NCBI GenBank assembly: GCA_033002965.1
Contig: JAURVB010014479.1
Coordinates: 1 to 64,000, forward strand
From: Piper betle
Taxonomy: Eukaryota; Streptophyta; Magnoliopsida; Piperales; Piperaceae
Reading direction: 5' to 3'
Length of the DNA stretch: 64,000 nt
This document shows, piece by piece, positions 21,140 to 32,291 of the stretch. How positions within the stretch are numbered: the first letter of the stretch is position 1; the number at the start of each line of letters is the position of its first letter. The notes beneath the pieces are model-generated. The model saw nothing but the letters and a program-made list of their open reading frames with translations. It was not told the DNA's origin and ran no database searches. Both the position numbers and the translations under genes were made by a program.

Positions 21140-21382
21140 ATGCTGAAGAAATATGTATGGGATGAGGATTATATAATCACAAATTTTGAAGACTTTGATC
21201 TACAATCAAATTTAACCTATGAGGAAAAGTCAATTCGCATCCTGGCAAAAGAAATAAAGAAACTTAGGAGCAAAGAAATTCCTTTGGTAAAAGTATTGTG
21301 GAAACATCAGGGGTCAGAGGAAGCTACATGGGAGACTGAACAAGAAATGACAAGGAAATACCCTAGCCTATTCGTGGCATAA
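21140..21382 (+). pseudogene. Integrase C-terminal chromodomain
   Basis: An open stretch of about 80 residues that starts MLKKYVWDEDYI and ends YPSLF. It includes IRILAKEIKKLRSKEIPLVK, VLWKHQG and EEATWETEQEM. The VKVLW...EEATWE pattern is the chromodomain of plant chromoviruses, which guides integration to chromatin. This and the initiator-Met primer site support a Tekay/Del-type assignment (inference). The domain itself is uninterrupted but is cut off from a working integrase. Confidence 0.9.
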
Positions 21383-21454
21383 GATTTTTATTGTAGTAGC
21401 ATGAACCGATACCGAATAAATAATCATGATTGTCCGTGTTGCCATCATCATATT

Positions 21455-21486
21455 TCGGGGACAAAATATTTTTAAGTTGGGGAGAT
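21455..21486 (+). other. 3' untranslated end and polypurine tract
   Basis: TTTCGGGGACAAAATATTTT followed by AAGTTGGGGAGAT immediately before the 3' LTR start. The same pair of phrases precedes the LTR at 51081 (TTTCGGGGACGAAAC, AAGTTGGGGAGAT). The purine tract AAGTTGGGGAGA fits the plus-strand primer. Confidence 0.85.
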
Positions 21487-21500
21487 TCTAAAAAGTGTGA

Positions 21501-21501
21501 A

Positions 21502-21537
<36 letters not shown>
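21501..21537. repeat. (AAT)n microsatellite in LTR-A6
   Basis: Twelve AAT units just after the LTR start. Shorter versions occur at the same LTR position at 51092 and in other copies. Confidence 0.95.
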
Positions 21538-21538
<1 letters not shown>

Positions 21539-22086
21539 TAAAATATTTGACTCGGTCAGGGAAGGATCATACGTTAGAGAATTTTTATTATTATTCATAT
21601 TATATTCTCTAACCGCTTAATAAATATATTTTATTATTTACCCTGTCACCCGGTTAAATGAAATACGAGTGTTGGGGTGTTTTCACATACCCTAGCCATC
21701 ATTTTCATTTTACATTTTGTGAGGGGTGACATCTTCACCTTATTCACTCATTTCCTTTTTCTTCCAGAGGCGGCTTCTTCCTTGCTTGGGTATTCTTCCT
21801 ATCTCCCTATTCTTAATTTTCATGCACGCATATTTTTAATTGATAATAAGGTTGATAAACATGAGAAATGAAGTCTGAAATCAACAATAAACAACAAAAA
21901 CTAAACTGGAAATTGAAATTTGCCATGGCCGACGAGTGCAAGAATTTGGGCATGGATGATGACTGTGAACAATGGCTAGGCAGCCGTTCACAACCCCGAC
22001 AACCACTCTGGCAACTGGGTTGAAAGGATGGCTCGCCTAGACAATTGTTGTTGATGGGTGGCAGAATTACACCTAGTTATGGGAGG

Positions 22087-22546
22087 TAAATTCAGCCAAG
22101 GCTAAGTGTTTCTCCAATTACCTCCCCAGTCAAGAATGTAAGCTCATAGCAAATCTTCTAAAGTTTAGATAGTCCTCTCGATTTGACCATCAGTCTTGGG
22201 ATGATATGTTGTACTCAGCTTTATTTGGGTTCCCATGGCTATTTGGAAAGCTTTCCAGAAATGTGAGGTGAAGAGGGGATCTCATTGGGAGCTATCTGCT
22301 TTGGAATCCCATGACAACTTGACAATATTGTCGACATGCAATCCTGCCAGGTATTCTGTAGTTCTCATAGATTTTGTGGGGATAAAGTGAGCTACCTTTG
22401 TTATCGGTCAACAACCACCCATATGGAGTCATGCTTCTTTTGAGTCCTTGGGAGCTTTGCAATAAAATCGCATGTGATTCACTCCCATTTCCAAGTTGGT
22501 ATTTCTAAAAGTTGTAATAGTCCTCCAGGTAGTTGATGTCGGGCTG
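22087..22546 (-). pseudogene. Inverted integrase fragment inside LTR-A6
   Basis: On the minus strand this is the integrase core of family A: the equivalents of DSI.VVVDR, VAHFIP, HVDNIVKL.GIPK and [12 protein letters not shown]. It aligns along its whole length with 20276-20731 on the plus strand of the neighbouring pol, but with many differences, so it is an old copy or came from a sister element. It begins and ends sharply within LTR-A sequence and is no longer translatable. No TSD was found at its ends. Confidence 0.9.
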
Positions 22547-22976
22547 TGAACCTAAATAGCGTAACGAGAATAAATAAAAATCGAAACTTTATTGATTTGA
22601 ATAATTTAAATAATTGTATTAGTAATATCATTGAATTAGGATAATACAAATGATTTTAAATAATTTAATCAAATGACTTAATTAATTAAATTGTTTTTAA
22701 TAATGATAGTGATTAAAGATGAAAATCATAAACAAAATCGTCAAGATCGTGGTTAAGTAATTATCATCTCAAAGGAAAATATACTAATGATAGTAATTAA
22801 ATATTTGTTTATGAGTTAGTAATTATTTTTTCATTTGTTAAGTGTGAATTATAATTTAGATAATTACTTTAAAATGTATAGTAGGATTTAAATAATTAAG
22901 TCACATGAATATCTTAATATTTAGTATAGTTGAATTTTAATTATGATATCTATTAGGCATTTAGTTGCATGCATTT

Positions 22977-23511
22977 TGTAACGACCCAGCCCAAAGTGCA
23001 ATGTAATGGGCTAAGTCATTTCTTTAAAATGGGTACCCCGGAAGTTAAAGATCTATAGTCCATTCCCACTTATAAACAAGATCTTCTCCCAGTAGGTATT
23101 AGATGTGAGACTAAGTTGAGGGATCTCACAATCCACCCACCTTAGGAAATTTCGTCCCTGAAATGCCTATATTTAGCCCGTTGCTAGCCCCAACCCACGA
23201 CCTTTCGGCCCGTGACCGGCAGCCTAGTCAATGTTTCTAGTCTTGGCCCGTTGCTAACCCCAACCCACGACCCTTTTTGGCCCGTGACCGGCAGCCTAGC
23301 CAACGTCCCTAGTCCATCCCACCATCTAACACGGAACCAGGTCGGCTCTGATACCATTTGTAATGACCCAGCCCAAAGTGCAACGTAATGGGCTAAGTCA
23401 TTTCTTTAAAATGGGTACCCGGAAGTTAAAGATCTATAGTCCATTCCCACTTATAAACAGGATCTTCTCCCAGTAGGTATTAGATGTGGGACTAAGTTGA
23501 GGGATCTCACA
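22977..23511 (-). mobile_element. TRIM element, simple two-LTR copy, TSD CATTT
   Basis: 535 bp on the minus strand. LTRs of 154 and 153 bp (22977-23130 and 23359-23511; TGTGAGATCCCTCAAC ... GTCGTTACA) flank a 228-bp internal region. The region has an initiator-Met primer site (complement GCTCTGATACCA at 23345-23356) and a purine tract (complement at 23131-23145). The exact TSD CATTT is at 22972-22976 and 23512-23516. The internal region contains the duplicated GGCCCGTTGCTA(G/A)CCCC block also found in the right half of the copy at 5848. Non-coding and non-autonomous. Confidence 0.93.
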
Positions 23512-24426
23512 CATTTCTACTCGAATAAAATTATACCTATGTATAATTCTATTTTCTCGTTTAGATTAGCATCATTGGTCATGGTTGCAGGTTCACTTAC
23601 AAACTATCTAGGTTCGTATAATTATTTGAAATGTTATATTTTCCCTTGTTGGCACCCCTAGTCGGCTTGAGCCTAGATTCGACCACCCTGGCACCGAGTG
23701 CTACCGGGGTCAAGGAATTGACTTAGTCCGATGCGGGGCCGCACCCTTTAAAACTACTATGTGGGAGTCCTTATCGACTCAATTTGGCACAAGGCAACAC
23801 TCCCTGAAAGATTAAACACCTGCCCCATGCCAAAAGGGGTGACAGGGCGCAGTGGTGCAAGAAGGCTCATTATGCACTTGTGATACTAAAAGGGTGAGTC
23901 AATGGGAAATATCGATAACTACAGGCCGTGGGCCACGTAGCTTGTGTGCGCATGCATGGGATTAGAGCTGGATACGGTGGCTACCCCTCCCAGCATATTA
24001 AGAGCTCAGCATAGGCTCATAACAACTAAAAGTCTCTTGAAATGATAATTGGGAGTATAATGACTTGTTTCATTTAATTATGTGGCTTAGTGGTATTATC
24101 ACTAACGCAGAATTGCCTCCGCAAGAGAGCAGCTTTGGATTGAAGAATAGAAGTGTGGTTGGTGCTTCTTTTACCAACCTAGGTATTGTGAATTGATAAT
24201 AAATTGGACTTCCTTTTATTCTCTTGTGTTATAATTATGGCTACAGGAAACGGTCTGAGACAGTGCGACGGTTTTTATATATTTTCATATGCTATCAGAA
24301 CATGTTTTATTTTCGTAAGTTAGAAATTCTAGACTTATTTGCAGTATTAAATTTATGTTTTGGATTGTTATTGTTACATCAATTTTATTTTTAGGTGACA
24401 GCTGCTCTGGTTCGGGCAAGACGTTA

Positions 24427-25278
24427 GACCCGCCGTAACTGGCCCGGGTGTTACTTAAAATATAATTGATGTAAAGAACATGAATTCTAATACGGCAATA
24501 AGTCAAGAATTTATAAATTATAAAATTAAAACATATTTTGATAGCATGTGACAATGCATAAATAAACTAACTCAAAGTGCCACAGTCTCGGACCGTTTTT
24601 CATAGCCACATTTATAACACAAGAGAATAAAAAGGAAGTCCAATTTATTATCAATTCACCAAACCTTGGTTGATAAAATAAAACACCAACCACACTATTA
24701 TTCTTCAATCCAAAGTTGTTCACCTGCAGAGGCAATTCCTCGTCAATGATAAAACCACTAAGCCACATAATTAAACGAAACAAGTCAATATAATCCCTAT
24801 TATCATTGTACGAGTCTTTTAGTGCTTATGAGCCTATGCCAAGCTCTTAATATACTGGGAGGGGTGGCCACCCCATCTAGCTACCATCACATGCATGCAC
24901 AGACGCTACGTAGCCCCGGCCTGTAGTTACCAATATTTGCCATTGACTCACCCTCTCAGTATCACAAGTGCATAATGAGCCGTCTCATGCCATTGCGACC
25001 TATCACCCTTTCGGCTTGGATGCAGGTATTCAATCTTTCAGGGGTGTTGCCTTGGGTCGAATTTAGTCAACCCCAGTTGCACGGCGCATGGTGATCAGTT
25101 ATAAACTCTAGTCGACAAAGACTCCCACAAGGTAATTTTAAAGGGTGCGGCCCCGTGTCAGACTGAGTCAATTCCTTGAACTCGGTTGTAGTCGGTGCAT
25201 GGTGGTCGAATTTGGGCTTAGGCAGACCAGGGCTACCAAAAAGAGAAAATATAACATTTCAAATAATTATACGAACCT
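24427..25278 (-). mobile_element. LTR-A copy A7, reversed and truncated
   Basis: Begins ACCCGCCGTAACTGGCCCGG in head-to-head contact with the end of A6 and follows the LTR-A 3' third (CACAGTCTCGGACCG, AATTAAACGAAACAAGTC, GGGAGGGGTGGCCACCCC, GGTGCATGGTGGTCGAAT). It stops at AATTATACGAACCTGG, where reversed LTR-G sequence begins. It lacks two thirds of the LTR. Confidence 0.85.
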
Positions 25279-25812
25279 GGATTTGTTTGTATATGTTAGC
25301 TAGGATTTTATTCCCTGATGTAGGCCATTGCAACGTTAGTAATCGTTTGGGATTTTCAGAATACCTCATTACATGCATCATAGAGATTTCAGACAATTGG
25401 ATTGTGCTTGTGGGACTAGCTCGATTGTGTTTAGGGTTTTGAGGCCCATTTAACCTTCTTGCTTCAATTCTCGCATATAGTGTCATTTTAAGGACTCAAG
25501 TCAGTTTTAACTTTAGATGGTATCGATCCAAGCTTTTCGTCCATATGCATATTGCATATACCCATAGGGGGGCCCCACTAGGCAACGAGTTGTCGGAGTT
25601 CCAAATTGTGCCATGTGACAAGATCTGGGCCATCCAGTCAACCCTATCTTCCACCTAATTATCTTTCAGGGATTTTTCAGGATTTTCAAAGTTTGACATG
25701 AATATTGCTGCCACCACTTCGGCTTGACGCCGGCTAGAGTCCTCCTCTAGGCACCCACTCAATACGACTATTACTGCGTCGCAGGTGGCTTCCCATTCAT
25801 ACCACTTACGAT
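25279..25812 (-). mobile_element. LTR-G copy G2, first part (reversed)
   Basis: Reversed LTR-G 3' region. Landmarks: GGCCCATTTAACC, TGTCATTTTAAGGACTCAAG, CATATTGCATATACCCATAG, TTGTGCCATGTGACAAGATC. They match the forward copies at 38340-38560 and 50090-50290. It is interrupted at 25813 by element H and resumes at 32292. Its start is missing, replaced by LTR-A7. Confidence 0.85.
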
Positions 25813-26972
25813 TGTTAAGTGATTAAAATATACAATATTTACCCTGGTTTTTTATATGCTTTTGTACTTTCCAGGTATAAATATTATTAATTAGGTGATA
25901 TTTTTCATTTTATTCAAGTTAATAAATATTTAATGAGACATGCTTAATTTTGGTGTTTCAATGCAGAAAAAGATCAATAAATTACGCTTTGGAATTGAAA
26001 GGTTTTGACACTTGGCCCCACCCAATGGCTACAATTTATGGTGTTCAATGGAGTCGAGGAGTTGGAAACTTAAAGGGACATCATAATTAATTAGACTACG
26101 TCGATTTGTGAACACCCTCTTCGAATTCTTGTATCTCCACTTCTATACAAATGGGTGGCCATTTGTTGTTTGAGATATCCCATCTTATCTCTTGGCATCG
26201 GAGTGTAGTGAAAGAAGTAATTTTAGTTTTTATAATTTTTTTCTCTTTGTAATAAAGAGCAGTTTCTTCTTTGTATTATTTTCTATTTTTATTATGGAGT
26301 AATATTTTATTTCGTTATAGAGAAGAATGAAACTTAGCATAATTTAATTGAATTCATATCAACCTCTTACTCTTTTCTTCAATCGGATTGTTTGAATTAT
26401 CATGTTCTAAATGGTAAGAGTAGATTGATCACCTATTTATTAGATCATGAGGTTTAATTAGAATTTGGAAGAAATTAATTATATTAGTTATTGATAATTT
26501 ATCATATGACGAGTCTTTTAACTTGTTTGTCGTTGTGGTCGGGAGATACATAACACCATATGCGATTGTAAGGCAAATCTTAATCCAATCCTTTGTTGAT
26601 TAATCGATTATCATTGGGAGGTAGAAATTGAGGCAAAATAATAGATGCAGGAAGGAGCGAGAGCCACCATGTCCTATAATTACCTTAGATTGACAATCCG
26701 AGGGAATAAAGGATAAGAGTAAAATTTGATGAAGATTAAATTCATGTTAAGGGTAATTCGACTCTAGAACGAGTTTTATCATTTTAACTTTGCCTTTAAC
26801 TTAAAGTTATTACTTAGATTTAGTTAAGTTAGTTATTTTTGTTTTGTTCTTCATTTTATTTTTTTTAATTAATTTAAGGAAATTCATCTCTTGGTTGGAT
26901 GATACTCGATTTTATCATTATATTACTTGTCTCAACCGTGTATACTTGCATGTCATTGAAATTATTCAAATA
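25813..26972 (+). repeat. 5' LTR of element H
   Basis: Starts TGTTAAGTGATTAAAATATA and ends TTATTCAAATA. Its partner at 31141-32286 starts TGTGAAGTGTTTAAAATATA and ends TTATTCAAACA, so this copy has lost the terminal CA by one change. Shared blocks include GACACTTGGCCCCACCCAAT and GAGCCACCATGTCC. Confidence 0.9.
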
Positions 26973-26978
26973 AGTTTT

Positions 26979-26997
26979 TGGCGCCATGCCGAGGAGA
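26979..26997 (+). other. Primer-binding site of element H (Asp-tRNA type)
   Basis: TGGCGCCATGCCGAGGAGA closely matches TGGCGCCGTTGCCGGGGA, the primer site complementary to plant tRNA-Asp that is typical of Athila, Tat and Ogre elements. It lies a few bases after the 5' LTR. Confidence 0.85.
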
Positions 26998-27119
26998 TCG
27001 AATTTTCAAAGTTAATTTAGGATTAGAATTTTGAGTGTTTTTTTATTTTTAGATTTTAGTTTCTTCTTAAAAAAAAGAAAAAAATAAACTATTTCATGGT
27101 CTTCTTCCTTGTTATCATT

Positions 27120-28057
27120 TGTTTATACATCGATTAGTGCGCTCACCCTTGTTTTCTTGTGATCCAAAGATTGAAAGGGCTTTGAGAAACTTGCTTGCCC
27201 CTAGAAGAAGAGCACAAGAAGCAATAGTAGAAGAAGCCATGGACCCACAACAACAACAAATGCCTCCACTTCCACCAATTGTAGCAGTAGCTAATGATGA
27301 CAACAAGACAATCCAAGATACCTCTTGCAAGAGGGTTACAACCTAGTATTATTGCACCAACAATGAATGCTACCCATTTCGAGCTTAAACTAGCTTTATT
27401 TAACATGTTACAAACTATAGGACAATTTAGTGGATCGCTTACTGAAAATCCTAATAGGCATATCATGGATTTCCTATCGGTTTGTGATATGTATAAGCAA
27501 CCTGGTGTCTCTGATGACGCTCTCCGCCTTCGCTTATTTCCATTCTCATTAATAGGAAGTGCAAAAAATTTTGTTACGTAATCTAGCAGTTTTAGAAGGT
27601 GGAAAATATTTTAACAGAAAATTTTATTTTTTTTGCAGTTTGATGGTGAGTCTCCCTTTGAGGCATGGGAAAGATTTAAAGAATTGTTAAAAAAGTGTCC
27701 CAACCATGGTATAGAAAGATGGATGCAACTCTAAACTTTCTATAACGGGTTGTTGGGGCAAACAAAGAACATAGTTGATGCGGCAGCCAATAGATCATTT
27801 CTTAGGAAACGCCCACATGAAGCTTTCCAATTGCTAGAATTAATGGTTCCTAACAACCACCATGCAACCCAAGAAAGGCATCCAAGGAGGACTACGGGAA
27901 TTTTAAAATTAGATGCACTTACTACTTTATCTGCTCAAGTCAATGCTTTAACTAATCAAGTTCAAAATCTTAATATGCAGGGACAGGTTAAGGCTGTGAA
28001 GCCAAGGTGTGAATGGTGTGGACAAGGACATTCTACAGGTCAATGTGTGATCAAGTA
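27120..28057 (+). pseudogene. Gag of element H, broken
   Basis: Athila/Tat-type gag. Blocks in order: LQPSIIAPTMNATHFELK; LFNMLQTIGQFSGSL; HIMDFLSVCDMYKQPGVSDD; LRLRLFPFSLIGSAKNF. Then FDGESPFEAWERFKELLKK, FYNGLLGQTKNIVDAAAN, FLRKRPHEAFQLLELM, and a C-terminal zinc knuckle CEWCGQGHSTGQC at about 28008-28046. Between KNFVT and FDGES the usual W...F...F segment is missing and replaced by about 60 bases of unrelated AT-rich sequence. An in-frame stop lies in WMQL*TFYNG and frames shift at the N-terminus. A Gln/Met-rich tail follows up to about 28360. Confidence 0.88.
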
Positions 28058-28469
28058 AACTATGTAGTTAACTTTAATTGGAACAATAATCTCTTTTCCA
28101 ATACTTATAATGCGAGTTGGCACAATAACCCCAACTTTTCATGGAATAATTCTCCACAATCAGTTGTTGTCCCCAATAATCCAACACCACCATCCCAGCA
28201 TTATCGACCCCTTCACTTTCTTTTTAACCAAAACAACTGGATTTGATCAAAATGTTCAATTCTATGCAACAATCTATGCAACAATTTATGCAGAATCAGC
28301 AACAGCAACGACAACAGTTTATGCAACAAGTTATGGTGCAATTAAACAAGGAACCAAGTGAGCAACCCAAGGGTGTACTTCCTAGCTAAGCAGAACAACC
28401 ATAGGAAAGATGGTCAAGAGCATTGCAAAGCTATAACAACCTAGAGTGGTATTACTTTACAAGAACTAG

Positions 28470-29413
28470 TTTAGCCCAATGAAGTTAAGGAAAAAGATGA
28501 AAAACCAAACAACAAACATGAACACAATACATTGGTTAGCTCGCTTGGAAGCAAAGGGAAAGAGAAAGATGAGGTACATATAGAAGAGGTCGAAGAAAAG
28601 GTACCATTTCCTTCTAGATTGAGGAAACAAAGTGATGAAAAATATTTCAAAAAATTTCTTGATATATTTGAGAAATTACAAATTAACATACCTTTTGCTG
28701 AAGCACTTGAACAGATGCCTAGTTATGTAAAATAATTGAAGGATATTTTAGCAAAGAAAAGGAGAGTATATGACAATGAAGTTGTTGCTATGACAGAGGA
28801 ATATAGTGTTGTCCTCCAAAGAAAACTACCTCCTAAGATAAAAGACCCGAGAAAATTTGTGATTCCATGTTCAATCGGAGGAAATATTCATTGTAATGCT
28901 TTATGTGACTTAGGTTCTAGCATTAATCTTATGCCTTTTTCTATTTTCAAAAGGTTAGGAATCAAGGATATTGCTCCTACCAACATCACACTCCAGTTAG
29001 CTGACTGATCATTGGTATATCCTAAATGGGTCATGGAAGATGTTTTAATAAAGCTTGACAAGTTTATCTTTCCTGCAGATTTTGTAGTGCTTGAAATGGA
29101 AGGAAGAAATGATGATATACCACCCATTGTAAGGAGAGGTTTCTTACCTATTGGGAGAACATTAATCGACGTAGCTGCTGGAAAACTTACACTTAGAGTA
29201 AACAACGATTGTGTCACATTTGACATTTTTAAATCCATGAATTGCCCGGATGAAACATATGATTATTCTAAAATTGAACTATTTGATAAAATAATGTACA
29301 AAGGGGATCAATTGAGTGATTCATTACATAAGCCCATAAATTTTCTTTGTGAAGATAATACTGATGTGGAAGAAATGATTAAAGGTATTAGATTCACAAC
29401 CAATCTTGCCTAG
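28470..29413 (+). pseudogene. Protease region of element H, broken
   Basis: After a Lys/Glu-rich linker (EVHIEEVEEKVPFPSRLRKQ; LDIFEKLQINIPFAEALEQM; MKDILAKKRR) comes an Athila/Tat-type retropepsin: LPPKIKDPRKFVIPCSIG, then ALCDLGSSINLMPFSIFKRL with the catalytic Asp at about 28907, TNITLQLAD, a TGA stop at 29006 where the family usually has Arg, then WVMEDVLIKLDKFIFPADFV and FLPIGRTLIDVAAGKLTLRV. It ends in LLPSVEVPPNLEIVK at about 29500, the point where the linker to RT normally starts. The TGA in place of CGA is the change expected from decay of a methylated CpG. Confidence 0.9.
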
Positions 29414-29509
29414 AAGATTTAGAGTTGTGGAAACGTTGGGTCTACCAGTGCACAGATTGCTGCCATCAGTTGAAGTACCACCTAATTTGGAGATTGTCAA
29501 GATGGTCGA

Positions 29510-29818
29510 GTTGTAGACGTTAAACCAAGCGCTTCCTGGGAAGCAACCCAAGTGATTTCTTTTAAAAGTTTATTTTTATTTTTAGATTTTTTTTGTAATA
29601 TTTCTTTTTATTTTGTAGCATGGGTCAGGTGCAAATTCATTTATTCATGATAATCATCCACCGGCTAATTAGTTGTGGGAGTTCTCTTTCACTTGTTTTT
29701 CTTTATCTTCATTTTTATTTTTATTTTGTTCAACATTGAGGACAATGCTTAGTTTATGTTTGGGGGTGATGCCTTAATTTTGTGCATATTGTTCGTGCTC
29801 GACTCATGTTTAGATTTA

Positions 29819-29853
<35 letters not shown>

Positions 29854-31129
29854 TAGTTTAGTGTAAAAATTTTATTATGCAATGGTATTTTAGTCTCTTG
29901 GTTCAATGACAGACACATGTGAATTAGTCTTACTTTTCTTGGGAAAACTTGATTAATTGATATGAGGGAAAGATTGCAGTTGGGAGTTGGTTCTCTACCT
30001 TATATTATCGTCACAATCCTTTGGTTAAGATTATTTCAATGAATGTTTTGCAATAAAGATTGTACATGATGGTCATGACTTTTTGAATTTGCCATAGCAA
30101 CTTTCGAGGCGAAATATTTGGCTTTCCATGTTGATGGAAAATGATATAGGCATTTTTTTTTATGAGTCTAGGCCTTTCTTCAAGCCTACCTAATATTAAT
30201 TATCCTCTGTACACAATTTCATAGACTTTATTATACGTGTTTGTTTGATTACCCTTATTTTAGCCTTGTCCTTTTTATTGAAAATATATCTGGCTACTTG
30301 AGTCCTAGCACCCTAGTATTTTGAATTCGTTCTAAATTCTAACAAGGATGAAACTTTGAATAGTACAAGGGGAAGGCATTGCATTTTATAGAGTGGTGAT
30401 TGAGTAGATAGTGTAAACTTTCCTCGCACGCTGCTTTGCATAAAAAAAGAAAAAAGAAAAAGAAAAGAGAAGAAAAACAAAAGAAAAAAAAAGAGAAGAA
30501 GAACAGATTAGGCAATGATCCTCTACCAGTAAACACATGATGAAGCAATAGTCTTCCATTGGTTTTTTTAAAAAAGAGGAAGCAGCAAGTAGTCAATGGA
30601 AATTCAAAGTAAAGTTAGTTCTTATATTGGGTCAACTCGATACTACATTTAAGGAAGTTTGTATCATATTGCTTGGGGATTTGTTGTACATATATGTCAG
30701 GATTTAGAAAGGATTTTCAAATCTAGGGTCCATATTAGCCTCTGATTTTTTCTGTCTTGTTTATCCAATTTTGATCCCTAGCCCTTCGCCCCGTTACAAC
30801 CTATAAAAACCTATTGATTTTATTAAATTGGCATTGCCTACATTAGTGGAGATGAGAGTGAAGGTAAACATATTTAAGCATGTGCTTCATTGTATTCTCT
30901 TGGTTACAGATGAGAATGATAAGTTAAGGGATTATCTTACCCACACACACACACGTGGAGAGCCTTCTTTTGGGTGTGATTGATGAAAGGGAATTTCTGA
31001 TTTGATTGACATCTTGTTGCTTCTGGATGGTTTAATTGAGAATCATATGAGAACATAATGGGGACTAAGTATTTTTGTGTAGTAAAATTTTCTTTGTTAT
31101 AATATTTTGCCTGGGACGCGCAAAAGTTT
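29510..31129 (+). other. 3' untranslated region of element H
   Basis: No coding sequence. It opens with GACGTTAAACCAAGCGCTTC and CTGGGAAGCAACCC, a phrase that in Athila/Tat elements follows the end of pol. Then come GTTCAACATTGAGGACAATG and TTATGTTTGGGGGTGATGCC, another lineage hallmark, a (TA)n run at 29824-29850, and an A-rich tract at 30440-30495. The rest is AT-rich with no recognised feature. Confidence 0.75.
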
Positions 31130-31140
31130 AATGTGGGGTG
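31130..31140 (+). other. Polypurine tract of element H
   Basis: AATGTGGGGTG lies directly before the 3' LTR start TGTGAAGTG. Position and composition fit the plus-strand primer. Confidence 0.75.
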
Positions 31141-32286
31141 TGTGAAGTGTTTAAAATATACAATATTTACCCAGGTTTTTTATATGATTTTATACTTTCC
31201 GGGAATAAATATTATTAATTTGGTCATATTTCTCGTTTATTCTAGTTAAATAATATTTTATGAGATATGCTTAATTTTAGTGTTTCAATGCAGAAAAAGG
31301 TGAATAAATTAAGCTTCAGAATTGAATGGTTTTGACACTTGGCCCCACCCAATGGCTACAATTTATGGTATTCAACAGAGTCGAGGAGTTGGAAACTTGA
31401 AGAGACATTATAATTAATTAGACTACATCGATTTGTGATCACCATCTTCGAATTCTTCTATCTCCACTTCTATATAACGGGGTGGTCATTTGTTGTTTGA
31501 GATAGCACATCTATTTCTTGGCTTCAGAGTGTAGTGAAAGAAGTAGTTTTAGTTTTTGTAATTTTTTCCTTTCATAGAAAAAATTAGTTTCTTGTTTATA
31601 TTGTTTTTTATTTTTGTTATAGAGTAATATTTTATTTCGTTCTAGAGAAGTATAAAACTTCACATAATTTAATTGAATTCATATCACCCTCTTACTATTT
31701 TATTCAATCAGATTGTTTGAACTATCATGTTCTAAATGGTAAGAGTAGATTGATCACCTATTTCTTAGATTATGAGGTTTATTAAATTTTCGATGAAATT
31801 AATTATATTAGTTATTGATAATTCATCATACGACGAGTTTTTTGACTTGTTTGTCGTCGTGGTTGAGAGATACACAACACAATATACGATTGTAAGGCAA
31901 ATCTTAATCCAATATTTTGTTGATTAATCGATTATCACTGGGAGGTAGAAATTGAGGCAAAATAATAGAAGCATGAAGGAGCCGGAGCCACCATGTCCTA
32001 TAATTACCTTAGAATGACAATCCAAGGGAATAAATGATATTAGTAAGATTTGATGAAGATTAAATTCATGTTAAGGGTAATTCGACTTTAGAACGAGTTT
32101 TATCATTTTAACTTTACCTTTAATTTAAAGTTATTACTTAGATTTAGTTAAGTCAGTTATTTTTTTCTTTTTATTTTTTTAATTAATTTAAGGAAATTCA
32201 TCTCTTTGTGGGACGATACTCGATTTTATCATTATATTACTTCTTTCAACCGTGTATACTTGCATGTCGTTGAAATTATTCAAACA
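31141..32286 (+). repeat. 3' LTR of element H
   Basis: Starts TGTGAAGTGTTTAAAATATA and ends TTCAAACA, followed by ACGAC, the right-hand TSD. Aligned by eye to the 5' LTR it differs by scattered substitutions and a few short indels (TTTTTCTTTTTATTTTTTT versus TTTTTGTTTTGTTCTTCATT). Confidence 0.9.
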
Positions 32287-32291
32287 ACGAC

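Larger units (their letters stand above)
21487..24426 (+). mobile_element. 3' LTR-A of the main chromovirus copy (A6), rearranged
   Basis: Starts TCTAAAAAGTGTGAAAATAA (two changes from TGTAAAGACTGTG) and has a 37-bp (AAT)n run at 21501-21537. It continues through the LTR-A blocks to about 22086, where about 800 bases of LTR are replaced by an inverted 460-bp integrase fragment. It resumes at 22547 (GTGAACCTAAATAGCGTAAC), is interrupted by a TRIM at 22977-23511, and ends near 24426 (TCGGGCAAGACGTTA). There it meets a reversed LTR-A head-to-head. With the 5' remnant at 17707 it bounds one element. Confidence 0.85.
25813..32286 (+). mobile_element. Element H: Athila/Tat-type gag-protease element lacking RT and integrase, TSD ACGA(T/C)
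   Basis: A 6.5 kb LTR retrotransposon with LTRs at 25813-26972 and 31141-32286 that look about 90% or more identical by eye. It has an Asp-tRNA-type primer site, a gag and protease region, and a purine tract. The flanks ACGAT (25808-25812) and ACGAC (32287-32291) match at 4/5, the difference being a C/T change. There is no RT, RNase H or integrase: protease passes directly into the long 3' untranslated region typical of the Athila/Tat lineage. It is nested inside reversed LTR-G2. It could only have moved with proteins from another element, unless the deletion came after insertion. Confidence 0.88.
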
